From: Variovorax paradoxus
Lineage (GTDB): Bacteria; Pseudomonadota; Gammaproteobacteria; Burkholderiales; Burkholderiaceae_C
Length of the DNA: 64,000 bases
Direction of reading: 5' to 3'
Assembly (NCBI RefSeq): GCF_022009635.1
Contig: NZ_CP091716.1
Coordinates: forward strand, 759,001 to 823,000
Positions 34,985-43,444 of this stretch are shown here, piece after piece. Position 1 is the first letter of the stretch; every line of letters begins with the position of its first letter. A program made the position numbers and the translations under genes. A model generated the notes under the pieces. That model worked only from the letters and a program-made list of their open reading frames with translations. It was not told the DNA's origin and ran no database searches.

Positions 34985-35938
34985 ATGAGCTCGATCCCCC
35001 CCTCGCTGGACGACCGTGACGGCAAGATCTGGATGGATGGCGAACTCGTGGACTGGCGCGACGCCAAGATCCACGTGCTGAGCCACACGCTGCACTACGG
35101 CTGCGGCGCCTTCGAGGGCGTGCGCGCCTACAAGACGGCGGACGGCGGCACGGCCATCTTCCGCCTGGCCGAGCACACCGAGCGCCTGTTCAACAGCGCA
35201 AAAATCCTGCGCATGAAGATCCCGTTCACGCAGGAACAGCTGAACGAGGCCCAGAAACAGGTGGTGCGCGAGAACAAGCTCGAGAGCTGCTACCTGCGCC
35301 CCCTCATCTGGATCGGCTCCGAGAAGCTGGGCGTGAGCCCCAAGGGCAACAAGATCCACGCCATGGTCGCGGCCTGGTCCTGGGGCGCCTACCTGGGCGA
35401 AGAGGGCATGAAGCGCGGCATTCGCGTGAAGACCTCCAGCTACACCCGCCACCACGTCAACATCACGATGACGCAGGCCAAGACGGTGAGCAACTACACC
35501 AACTCGATCCTGGCCAACATGGAAGCCCTGGACGACGGCTACGACGAAGCGCTGCTGCTCGACGCGAGCGGCTTCGTGTCGGAAGGCGCGGGCGAGAACA
35601 TCTTCGTGGTCAAGGGCGGCGTGGTCTACACGCCCGACCTGTCGGCCGGCGCGCTCAACGGCATCACCCGCAACACCATCCTGCACGTGTGCAAGGACCT
35701 GGGCCTGGAGCTGGTGCAAAAGCGCATCACGCGCGACGAGGTCTACATTGCCGACGAGGCCTTCTTCACCGGCACCGCCGCTGAAGTCACGCCCATCCGC
35801 GAACTCGACCGCGTCGAGATCGGCAACCGCGGCGACGGCGGCGCCCGTGGCCCGATCACCGAGAAAATCCAGGCTGCCTTCTTCGACATCGTGAACGGCA
35901 AGAACCCCAAATACGCCCACTGGCTCACGAAAGTCTGA
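34985..35938 (+). CDS. ilvE: Branched-chain amino acid aminotransferase
   Basis: A 317-residue PLP fold-type IV aminotransferase for the last step of valine, leucine and isoleucine synthesis. The PLP lysine is K166 in MTQAKTVSNY, and HYGCGAFEGVRAY near residue 37 is the family's phosphate/substrate region. The EALLLDASGFVSEGAGENIF stretch is the IlvE signature. A GGAATCAGGAA region precedes the ATG. The zinc-finger gene follows 8 bases later, so they form a small operon. The gene is divergent from rdgC. Confidence 0.96.
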   Translation: MSSIPPSLDDRDGKIWMDGELVDWRDAKIHVLSHTLHYGCGAFEGVRAYKTADGGTAIFRLAEHTERLFNSAKILRMKIPFTQEQLNEAQKQVVRENKLESCYLRPLIWIGSEKLGVSPKGNKIHAMVAAWSWGAYLGEEGMKRGIRVKTSSYTRHHVNITMTQAKTVSNYTNSILANMEALDDGYDEALLLDASGFVSEGAGENIFVVKGGVVYTPDLSAGALNGITRNTILHVCKDLGLELVQKRITRDEVYIADEAFFTGTAAEVTPIRELDRVEIGNRGDGGARGPITEKIQAAFFDIVNGKNPKYAHWLTKV

Positions 35939-35946
35939 AAGAAACC

Positions 35947-36156
35947 ATGTCCACCAATGCAGTCGTCGAACTCCTGGCCAAGGAACTCAACCATCAAGGC
36001 GGTGTGTTCTGCCCCAGCCCCAAGGCCGACATGAAGCTCTGGAACAGCCACCCGAAGGTCTACCTCGACGTGGCGCGCACCGGCGAAGCCAAGTGCCCTT
36101 ACTGCGGCACGCTGTACCGGCTGAAGGCCGGCGAAACGGTGTCGGCGCGGCACTGA
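35947..36156 (+). CDS. Small zinc-finger (zf-CHCC type) protein
   Basis: A 69-residue protein with a CHCC zinc-binding pattern: one cysteine in VFCPSP, a histidine in SHPKVYLD and the pair CPYC. This domain is shared with the NDUFS6 subunit of respiratory complex I, and free-standing bacterial versions are widespread in Burkholderiales, often beside ilvE as here. The precise role of the bacterial protein is not known. It starts 8 bases after ilvE and is probably co-transcribed. Confidence 0.88.
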   Translation: MSTNAVVELLAKELNHQGGVFCPSPKADMKLWNSHPKVYLDVARTGEAKCPYCGTLYRLKAGETVSARH

Positions 36157-36165
36157 CGCTTGCGC

Positions 36166-36192
36166 GGAGCCGCCGCACGGCGCGCCGGCTCC
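36166..36192 (+). terminator. Terminator-like hairpin after the ilvE/zinc-finger unit
   Basis: GGAGCCG at 36166-36172 pairs with CGGCTCC at 36186-36192 around a 13-base GC-rich loop, ten bases beyond the zinc-finger gene. There is no T-run, so termination here is uncertain. Confidence 0.4.
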
Positions 36193-36321
36193 GGCCTGCT
36201 GACTCTCCGGTTTGAACCGCGGGTGTTCCCGCCTTCGAACTACGGATCTCGGTGATGGTGCCCTGCGGGACCCGTTTCTAGCATCGACCCACTGGCGTTC
36301 AGACCAGGTGAGGAGTCGATT

Positions 36322-37812
36322 GTGGGGATCAGATCTTTCAGATTTGCCGCTGGCACGCTCGTGCTCGCGTTGGGCCTTTCGGCTTGCGGAGGCGGTGGTG
36401 GCGGCGGCGGCGGTAGCGGCTTCAGCCTGCTTCCTTCCGGTGGTGGCACCCCCACCACGCCGCCTGCGGCCGAGACCAGCGTCGCCGTCTCCGGCACCGT
36501 GGCCACGGGCGCGCCGGCATCCGGCAGCAACGTGGCGCTGCGCTGTGCGAACGGCTCCTCCGGCACGGCCACCACGGCCGCCGACGGCACGTGGTCCGCC
36601 AAGCTCGATGCACCCGTGTTCCCCTGCCTGGCCACGGCCTCGGGCGGTTCGCTGGCCGCCGGGCAGAAGCTGCACTCCATGCTGCGCGCGGCGGGCTACG
36701 TCAACATCACGCCGCTGACCGAACTGATCCTGGCGCGCGCGGCCGGCATGGCGCCCAGCGGCATCGAACAGGCCGGGCTCGCCGCGCTGGCAGCGCTGGC
36801 CGGCAAGCTCGACGCGGCCCAGGCCGATATCGTCGCGCTGCTGAACGAGTCGGGCTACGGCGCATTCGCGCCGAACCCCTTCATGGGCGAATTCAAGGCC
36901 GTTGCGGGCGACGCCTACGATGACCTGCTCGAGCACCTGGCGCAATCGCTGGCCGATGGCGACACCACGCTCGACGGCCTCGTCGCCGCGCTGATCGCCG
37001 CAGCCGAAGACGACGGCTTCGACCTGCCGCTCACGCACACCTTCAAGCCGGCCGAGCTCGCGGCGCAGCCGCAGCTCAACAAGGCGCACCTGGCCAGTGC
37101 CGCGGGCGTGCTGTCGATGAGGCTGGACGCGGGTTCCAACGCGGTCGGTGCCTATGTAGGCGGCGGCGCGGGCAACAAGGCCGTGCTGCAACTGTCGGGC
37201 CTGGCGGGCACGAAAGTGAGCGATCTGAAGCGCATCGAGCTCGAGCTCAAGGGCGACGCCGGCGGCATCGGGCAGGGGCTGCCGTATGCATACCTCAACT
37301 TCACGGTCGACCTGCACTGCGACGCCACGCCCCTGCCGGCCAACGCCACGCTGGCGGACGTTCGCGCGCGCCGTCGCATCCTGATCTTCGACACGTACTA
37401 CCACTTCATGCAGGCGACGAACGCGATCTCGACCAGCGAGTTCAGTTCGATCGCCATCACGCCGGCCACGCCGGGCTGGCGCATCTCCGGCGGCACGCCG
37501 GTGGGCACTGTGGCGGTCAACCCTGCCTACAACGGCAGCGAGACGCTCGAAGGCTTCGATTACACGGCCTACCCCGACGCCTGCATCGTCGACGGCATCA
37601 CGGGGGATGGCGGCATGCCGCGCAACGCCTCGGCCGACGCCAGCTGCGCCACCAACGCGGCACTGCCGGGCTCGGCACCTGCGGTGTGCGGCGCGGCTTA
37701 CACGGGGCCAATCCTGGTCCTGGGCGACAGCAGTAGCACCACTGCGTCGCAATGGAGCTTCAAGCGCGTGAAGGTGGAGGCGAAACGCAAGCAGACCTTC
37801 CGCTTCGGGTAG
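36322..37812 (+). CDS. Large lipoprotein with polyglycine linker (hypothetical)
   Basis: A 496-residue predicted lipoprotein. Lipobox LSAC puts lipidation on C22, and nine glycines then a serine and glycine follow at once, giving a flexible tether. The start is GTG with an AGGAG site seven bases upstream. Residues about 50-95 have a CAN-type pair of cysteines and a beta-rich look, like a carboxypeptidase-regulatory domain (VSGTVATGAPASG). The rest is not recognised; the C-terminal third has four cysteines that may pair. It is probably exposed in the periplasm or at the surface. It converges with the O-antigen-ligase-like gene. Confidence 0.78.
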   Translation: MGIRSFRFAAGTLVLALGLSACGGGGGGGGGSGFSLLPSGGGTPTTPPAAETSVAVSGTVATGAPASGSNVALRCANGSSGTATTAADGTWSAKLDAPVFPCLATASGGSLAAGQKLHSMLRAAGYVNITPLTELILARAAGMAPSGIEQAGLAALAALAGKLDAAQADIVALLNESGYGAFAPNPFMGEFKAVAGDAYDDLLEHLAQSLADGDTTLDGLVAALIAAAEDDGFDLPLTHTFKPAELAAQPQLNKAHLASAAGVLSMRLDAGSNAVGAYVGGGAGNKAVLQLSGLAGTKVSDLKRIELELKGDAGGIGQGLPYAYLNFTVDLHCDATPLPANATLADVRARRRILIFDTYYHFMQATNAISTSEFSSIAITPATPGWRISGGTPVGTVAVNPAYNGSETLEGFDYTAYPDACIVDGITGDGGMPRNASADASCATNAALPGSAPAVCGAAYTGPILVLGDSSSTTASQWSFKRVKVEAKRKQTFRFG

Positions 37813-37875
37813 CGAACTTCCGGCCGGCCGAATCCCGTGCTTGCCGCGGGAGGGCGGCGGGAGCACTCGAATGGG

Positions 37876-39123
37876 TTACGGTGTTTCGCTCGGGTTCGGC
37901 AGTCGCTGCGGCCACAGGCCGCGCCACGGGTCCGGATCCTGCCTTTCCTGCGCGAGCCGCAGGTAGACCATCGAGATGAACAGCAGCGCCAGGCCGATCT
38001 GCGCGTCGCGCATCGCCGAATTGACGCTCGACGCAATCAGCGCGATCAGTGTGGCCGCCAACGCATAGCGGCCCGCGATGTCGGGCCGTTTCCATGCCTG
38101 CCAGACGGCGGCGACCATGATGACGAGCAGGCTCAGCAGCGCGGGCAGGCCGCCTTGCGAGCCGACCCACAGGAAATCGTTGTGCGGCATGTTCGAGTCG
38201 GCCAGCAGCGCCGGGCCGCGCTTGTGCCACTGGTCGGTCCAGCCGCCGATACCCCAGCCGGTGAGCGGCCGGTCGGCGATCATGAGGCCGGTGTCGCGGT
38301 ACATGTAGTAGCGGATGGCCCAGCTGCCCTTGAAGACCGCGCCGGCCTGCGCCTCTTCTATTTCCTGCACGCCGGTCTCGACCTTGTGCTGCAACTGCGG
38401 CAGCTGGTAGAGGCCGGCGCCCATCACCACCGCTCCCAGCACCAGCGCGCCCACCAGCATCTTCAGGTGGCTGCGCCACTGGTGGATGCACACCACCGGA
38501 ATCACCAGCAGCAGCGCGAGCACCGAGGTGCGCGAGGTCAGCGGCAAGGCCACCACCAGGCCCAGCCCGAGCATCAGCACGAAGGCGGGAATGGCGCGCA
38601 GCGGCTTGTGCGCCGCAATCTGCGCGATGCCCCACACGGCGGCGGTGGAGGCCACCACGCTGAACAGCAGCGCATTGCTGATCGACTTGTTGCCCACTTC
38701 CATGACCACCGCGCGTAGCGGCGACCAGATATGGAAGCCGCCCACCGCGTAGAAGACGACGACGAGCAGGATGTTCAGCGCCGCGATGAGCAGGAAACCG
38801 CGCAGCGCCCAGATGGCTTCTTCGCGCGTGAGCGCCATCGCCATCAGCATCGTCAGGCCGATGCGTATGCCGTGGAACAGGTTGGAGCCGGTCTCGGGAT
38901 AGTGCGGCCCGATGGCCAGCACGATGAAAGTCCATGCGAAGTAGGCCATGACCGGCCACCACAGCGGATTGGCGCGCAGCCGCGCGTAGCGTTCGCGGCC
39001 ACCGCCGGCCACCAGCATCGTGGCGAGCAACAGGAGGGCCGAAAGGTAGGTGACGCCGACCGGCATGAACACCACCAGCCCCCAGAACATGGCCGCGGGC
39101 CGAACGATGTGCGATCTCTGCAT
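37876..39123 (-). CDS. O-antigen ligase/Wzy family membrane protein
   Basis: A 415-residue polytopic inner-membrane protein with about 11-12 helices. The large periplasmic loop holds TGWGIGGWTDQW and DSNMPHNDFLWVGSQGG, the latter containing the His-Asn motif typical of Wzy_C-type O-antigen ligases and polymerases. It would transfer or polymerise a lipid-linked polysaccharide in the periplasm. No other polysaccharide genes surround it; a two-component system lies upstream in the same direction, 71 bases away. Confidence 0.87.
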   Translation of the reverse strand: MQRSHIVRPAAMFWGLVVFMPVGVTYLSALLLLATMLVAGGGRERYARLRANPLWWPVMAYFAWTFIVLAIGPHYPETGSNLFHGIRIGLTMLMAMALTREEAIWALRGFLLIAALNILLVVVFYAVGGFHIWSPLRAVVMEVGNKSISNALLFSVVASTAAVWGIAQIAAHKPLRAIPAFVLMLGLGLVVALPLTSRTSVLALLLVIPVVCIHQWRSHLKMLVGALVLGAVVMGAGLYQLPQLQHKVETGVQEIEEAQAGAVFKGSWAIRYYMYRDTGLMIADRPLTGWGIGGWTDQWHKRGPALLADSNMPHNDFLWVGSQGGLPALLSLLVIMVAAVWQAWKRPDIAGRYALAATLIALIASSVNSAMRDAQIGLALLFISMVYLRLAQERQDPDPWRGLWPQRLPNPSETP

Positions 39124-39194
39124 AGGGGCGGGATTTTAGGTGGCCCCCGTCAGGGCAACCTGACTTCGCCCCGGCCGCGCCGGGCTCAATGGAT

Positions 39195-40391
39195 TCAGTG
39201 CCCGCGCGCGGTGGGCAGGCGGATGACGAAGCTCGCGCCGCCGCCCGGGCGGTCTTCGCAGCGCACCGAGCCGCCGTGCCGCTCGGTGATCGACTTCACC
39301 AGCGCCAGCCCCAGCCCGACGCCGCCGTTGCGCTCGCTGGCGCCGGGCAGCCGGTAGAAGGGCTCGAAGATGCGTTCGCGCAGCGCGGCGGGCACGCCCG
39401 GCCCGCGGTCGTTCACGCGCACCGTGGCAAAGCCGTCGGCGCTGCCCAGCTCCACCGAGATTTCTCCGGCGCCGTAGCGGCGGGCGTTTTCCAGCAGGTT
39501 GCGGATCGCCCGGCGCAAGAGGCGCGACACGCCCGGCACGGTGAGGCTGGCGTTGTCGGTGCCTTCGGCCAGGTCGAGCTCGGCGTTCACTTGGGCGCAT
39601 TCCTCGGCCGCCAGGCCGATCAGGTCGACCGGCTCGATGGTGCCCATGTCGGCCTCGCTGGCGTCGAGCCGGCTGGCCAGCAGGATCTCGTCGATGAGCT
39701 GGTCGAGCTCGCCGATGTTGCGCGAGATTTCCTCGCGTGCCGTGGCGCTCGGGCGCTCGCCCATCAGCTCCAGGCCCATGCGGATGCGGGTGAGCGGCGA
39801 ACGCAGCTCGTGCGAGGCGTTGGCCAGCAGCGACTTGTGCGAACGCACCAGCTGTTCGATGCGCTCGGCCGACGCGTTGAATCGTTTGGAGAGATCAGCC
39901 ACTTCGTCCTGCCCTTCTTCGGTCACCCGCACCGAAAGATCGCCTTCGCCCCATCGCTGCACGCCGCGCTGCAGCGATTCCAGCCGCTGCGTGATGCGCC
40001 GCACGATCGGGTAGACGCCCAGCGCCACCGCCACCCCCACCAGCGCGATCATCCAGCCCAGGCCGAAGGGCGTGCGCCACGGCGCGAAGCCGCTGGGGCC
40101 CGAGGGGCGCTCGCGCGGTGCCACGCGCAGCGTGAGCTCCTTGCCGTCGCTGAGCGTCACGTCGAACTCCAGCCCCTGGCCCGGCACGCGCAGTGCCTTG
40201 CCGGTGCCGATCTGCTTGTCCTGCGCGTCGAGCACGATCACGTCGCGCGGCACGGGCGCCAGCCGCTCGCGCTCGGCCTGCGCCGCCTCGCGCACGATCC
40301 AGTTGGCCATCAGCGTGAGGATGACGACGCCGCCCACCACCGCGAGCCAGATGCGGACGTAGAGGTGGCGGGAATAGAGGCTGCGCAGCAT
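39195..40391 (-). CDS. Sensor histidine kinase (OmpR-partner type)
   Basis: A 398-residue inner-membrane histidine kinase. Membrane segments lie at about residues 10-31 and 111-131, bounding a small periplasmic domain of about 80 residues. A HAMP domain follows (about 130-180), then the H-box NASHELRSPLTR with H194, and the ATPase motifs RNLLENARRYG, DRGPGVP and GVGLGLALVKSI. The overall layout resembles RstB. The partner response regulator gene lies 10 bases upstream. The signal is unknown. Confidence 0.93.
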   Translation of the reverse strand: MLRSLYSRHLYVRIWLAVVGGVVILTLMANWIVREAAQAERERLAPVPRDVIVLDAQDKQIGTGKALRVPGQGLEFDVTLSDGKELTLRVAPRERPSGPSGFAPWRTPFGLGWMIALVGVAVALGVYPIVRRITQRLESLQRGVQRWGEGDLSVRVTEEGQDEVADLSKRFNASAERIEQLVRSHKSLLANASHELRSPLTRIRMGLELMGERPSATAREEISRNIGELDQLIDEILLASRLDASEADMGTIEPVDLIGLAAEECAQVNAELDLAEGTDNASLTVPGVSRLLRRAIRNLLENARRYGAGEISVELGSADGFATVRVNDRGPGVPAALRERIFEPFYRLPGASERNGGVGLGLALVKSITERHGGSVRCEDRPGGGASFVIRLPTARGH

Positions 40392-40401
40392 CGGCCGCCG
40401 C

Positions 40402-41124
40402 TCAATCTTGCTGCTTGGCGAACACGTAGCCCACGCCGCGCACGGTGAGGATGCGCTTGGGGTTCTTGGCGTCGACCTCGATGGCGGCGCGGATGCGGCC
40501 CATGTGCACGTCGATCGAGCGGTCGAAGGCTTCCAGCTCGCGGCCGCGCACGGCTTCCATGATCTGGTCGCGCGTGAGCACGCGGCCCGCGCGCTCGGCC
40601 ATCGCCACCAGCAGGTCGAACTGGTAGGAGGTGAGGTCGGCCAGCGCGCCGGCCACCGACACGGTGCGCGCGTTGCGGTCGATTTCCAGCGTGCCGAAGC
40701 GCATCACGGTGGAGACCTCGGCCTCGGTGGCGTTCTCGCTGCGGCGGCGCAGCACCGCCCGGATGCGCGCCAGCAGCTCGCGCGGCTCGAAGGGCTTGGG
40801 CAGGTAGTCGTCGGCGCCGATTTCCAGGCCGATGATGCGGTCCATGGGGTCGCCCTTGGCCGTGAGCATCAGCACCGATACCTTGGAAATCGGGCCGGGC
40901 AGCGCGCGGATGCGGCGGCAGACCTCGAGGCCGTCGGTGTCGGGCAGCATCAGGTCGAGGATCACCAGGTCGGGCGCGTGCTGCTGCAATTGCTCGAGGC
41001 CGGCGGTGCCGTCACCGGCGTGGCTGAAGCCGAAACCCGACTGCGTCAGGTATTCGCCCACCATGTGCGCCAGGCGGGTGTCGTCTTCGATCATCAGGAG
41101 TTGGGGGGTGCTCATGCGCTTCAT
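40402..41124 (-). CDS. OmpR-family response regulator
   Basis: A 240-residue response regulator. The receiver domain has the phosphorylatable D57 (VILDLMLPD), the acidic pocket IEDD and the conserved lysine in DYLPKPF. The C-terminal winged helix ends in RTVRGVGYVF-type sequence, as in OmpR/PhoB regulators. The best family resemblance is RstA. A second ATG three codons later is an alternative start. It precedes its histidine kinase by 10 bases. Confidence 0.94.
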   Translation of the reverse strand: MKRMSTPQLLMIEDDTRLAHMVGEYLTQSGFGFSHAGDGTAGLEQLQQHAPDLVILDLMLPDTDGLEVCRRIRALPGPISKVSVLMLTAKGDPMDRIIGLEIGADDYLPKPFEPRELLARIRAVLRRRSENATEAEVSTVMRFGTLEIDRNARTVSVAGALADLTSYQFDLLVAMAERAGRVLTRDQIMEAVRGRELEAFDRSIDVHMGRIRAAIEVDAKNPKRILTVRGVGYVFAKQQD

Positions 41125-41286
41125 GGTCGTCCACAGGGAGCAAGCGGGCTTGAACGCTCCGTAAAGTTGGGTAAACCTCGCGCCGGGCTGTCAACCTCGC
41201 GCGCTGCGAAAAGCATAGCGCCCCACCCGCTGTTCATGGGCGCCATGGATTCGTTTTGTCGCACGCCCGCCGGTGCGGGCGCGTCT

Positions 41287-42126
41287 TCATGCCGTGGGGC
41301 TCAGCCGCAGGCGCAGGGCCAGCGCGCTCGACACCGGCAGCTCGATCGGCACGCCCTCGCTGCCTTCGGCCTGCGCCAGCGCCTCGAACAGGCTCAGCGC
41401 GTCGGCCATCGGGTTGATGCCCACCAGCGTGCGCGCGGCGGCCGAGCGCGGCGCGGTCGGCTTGGGCGCCGCATCGCCTTCCAGCGACCATTCGAACGAC
41501 GCCACCGTGCGCTCGGTACGCTCGGGCGCCACCACCAGCGCCACGGCCAGCAGCCCGCGGCTGTCGGTCACGGAGGTCAGCGGGCCCATCGTGGGCGTGT
41601 CGTAGCCCACCAGCAGCACCGGTTCGTGGTCGGCGGCGCATTGCACCGCGGCCTCGAACAGGCCGGCGGCAAAGCTGTGCTCGAAGGCCGAGACGGCGTT
41701 GCTCGCCGCCATGCAGCCGGTGCCGATGGTCCAGTAGCCCACGGCGGCGTTGTGCACCGAGTTGTGGAACTTGGTGGGCGACAGCATCTTCGGGTCGGTC
41801 GCGAGCGTGCTGCACATGTAGTCGTTGATCGACAGGTCGCCGTGCGCCGATGTGAAGAGGCAGGGCACGTCGGCGGCGTTGCGGCCTGAACTGGCCATGG
41901 CCGCGGCCGCCACTTCGAGCGCCAGCGCCACGGTGTCGGGCGCGCGGCGGCGCTCGGCCGGGGCCAGCACCTGCGGCGACGGGCGCTTGGCGGGCGGGTC
42001 GGTCAGCGTGCCTTCGCCACGGAAGGCGGCGCGCGCGGCTTCCCAGCCCGGCATGGTGGGCGTCCAGAAGGCCGGGCCTTCGATGTAGAGGGTGGGGGGC
42101 GTGGGGGCTTGGTTCATTTCGCTCAT
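41287..42126 (-). CDS. Beta-ketoacyl synthase-like protein (chain-length-factor type)
   Basis: A 279-residue protein with a beta-ketoacyl-synthase N-terminal-like domain. SPTKFHNSVHNAAVGYW near residue 120 and TGCMAASNAVSAFEHSF near 137 match the short synthase-like proteins called chain-length factors in aryl polyene clusters. It lacks the full set of Cys-His-His residues in normal spacing, so it is probably a partner of the complete synthase next to it, which it overlaps by four bases (ATGA). No acyl carrier protein or dehydratase gene is nearby. Confidence 0.82.
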   Translation of the reverse strand: MSEMNQAPTPPTLYIEGPAFWTPTMPGWEAARAAFRGEGTLTDPPAKRPSPQVLAPAERRRAPDTVALALEVAAAAMASSGRNAADVPCLFTSAHGDLSINDYMCSTLATDPKMLSPTKFHNSVHNAAVGYWTIGTGCMAASNAVSAFEHSFAAGLFEAAVQCAADHEPVLLVGYDTPTMGPLTSVTDSRGLLAVALVVAPERTERTVASFEWSLEGDAAPKPTAPRSAAARTLVGINPMADALSLFEALAQAEGSEGVPIELPVSSALALRLRLSPTA

Positions 42127-43325
42127 GCCGCTTTGCCGAAAACGAGCGAACAGTTGTTGCCGCCGAAGCCGAAGGAGTTGCTCAGCGCATAGCGCACTTC
42201 GCCGCGCGCGGGCTCGAGCCTGATCTGCGGGCCGAAGCCTTCGTCCAGCGTGTGGGTGTTGACGGTGCCCGGCATCAGGCCGCGTTCGATCGCCAGCAGG
42301 CTGATGACGGCCTCGACGATGCCTGCCGCGCCCAGCGTGTGGCCGACGAAGCCCTTGGTCGAGCTGGCATGGGTGCGCGCCGGGAAGCGGCGCGCCACCA
42401 GCGCGCCCTCGACCTCGTCGTTCTTCTGGCTTGCGGTGCCGTGCATGTTGATGTAGTCGATGGCGTCGGGCGCGAGGCCGGCGCGCGCCAGTGCCTCGTC
42501 CAGCGCGCGTTCGGCGCCCAGGCCCTCGGGGTGCGGGGTCGACATGTGGTGCGCGTCGCTCGCCTCGCCGTAGCCCAGCAGGTGCAGCGGGGACGCATCG
42601 GCGCCGGTCTGCACGCGTTCCACCAGCGCGAAGCCCGCGGCCTCGCCGAGGCTGATGCCCTTGCGGCCGGCGTCGAAGGGCCGGCACGGTTCGCTCGACA
42701 CCAGTTCGAGCGAGTTGAAGCCGAACAGCACGCTGCCGCACAGCGTGTCCGCGCCGCCGACCACGGCCGCGTCGGCCAGGCCCAGACGGATCATCCGCTC
42801 GGCCGAGGCAAACACCTTGGCGCTCGAGGAGCAGGCGGTGGAAATGGTTTCGCTCGGGCCGCTGATGCCCAGCACCTGCTGCGTGAACATGGCCAGCGAA
42901 TGCGGCGTGTGCACCGCGCCGCGGCGCTGGTTGACCGGGAACATGCCGTCGGCGTCGAGCTGGGTGTAGGCCAGCTCGGTCTCGCCGATGCTCGCGGTCG
43001 AGGTGCCCAGGATCAGCGCGATGCGCGACGCGCCGTACTTCTCGCGCGCCGCCGCCACTGCCTCGATGAAGCCGTCGGCATGCAGGCCCATCCATGCGAG
43101 CCGGTTGTTGCGGCAGTCCCATGGGGCGAGCGATTCGGGCAGGCGGATGTCTTCCACGCCGTCGACGCGGCCGATCCACGTGGGCAGCGGGGCGTCGCCG
43201 AAGTCGTTGGCACGCAGGCCGCTGCGCGACTGCGCCAGCGCGTCAGCAAGCGCTTCCTTGCCGACACCGACGGCCGAGGTCGCCGTGAAGGCGCTGATTT
43301 GTAGAGGGGAGATTCGGGACGGCAC
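42123..43325 (-). CDS. Beta-ketoacyl-ACP synthase family protein
   Basis: A 400-residue condensing enzyme of the KAS I/II type. The active-site cysteine is C165 (STACSSSAK), with H295 (MHGTASQKND), K324 and H329 (SSTKGFVGHTLG). FGFGGNNCSLVFGK near the C terminus completes the fold. I start it at the GTG giving VPSRIS, since this gives the family length; a GTG 21 codons earlier is possible. With the overlapping synthase-like gene it forms a ketosynthase/chain-length-factor pair. The product is unknown; primary fatty-acid synthesis is unlikely because the usual fab neighbours are missing. Confidence 0.9.
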   Translation of the reverse strand: MPSRISPLQISAFTATSAVGVGKEALADALAQSRSGLRANDFGDAPLPTWIGRVDGVEDIRLPESLAPWDCRNNRLAWMGLHADGFIEAVAAAREKYGASRIALILGTSTASIGETELAYTQLDADGMFPVNQRRGAVHTPHSLAMFTQQVLGISGPSETISTACSSSAKVFASAERMIRLGLADAAVVGGADTLCGSVLFGFNSLELVSSEPCRPFDAGRKGISLGEAAGFALVERVQTGADASPLHLLGYGEASDAHHMSTPHPEGLGAERALDEALARAGLAPDAIDYINMHGTASQKNDEVEGALVARRFPARTHASSTKGFVGHTLGAAGIVEAVISLLAIERGLMPGTVNTHTLDEGFGPQIRLEPARGEVRYALSNSFGFGGNNCSLVFGKAA

Positions 43326-43444
43326 GATCTTTTGCAGGCTCGCTGACAACTGGAGACAAATGTGAAAGAGCGAATGTAAACGGGGCACAGCCTAACAGTT
43401 GCAGGCGCCGTGCCGCGTCGGCGGATTCCTATAAGGCCCGCGCC

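Noticed and set aside
36385..36420. Polyglycine tract as a sequencing or frameshift error in the lipoprotein
   Set aside because: The reading frame stays open for 460 more codons with ordinary composition, and glycine tethers after lipidated cysteines are common.
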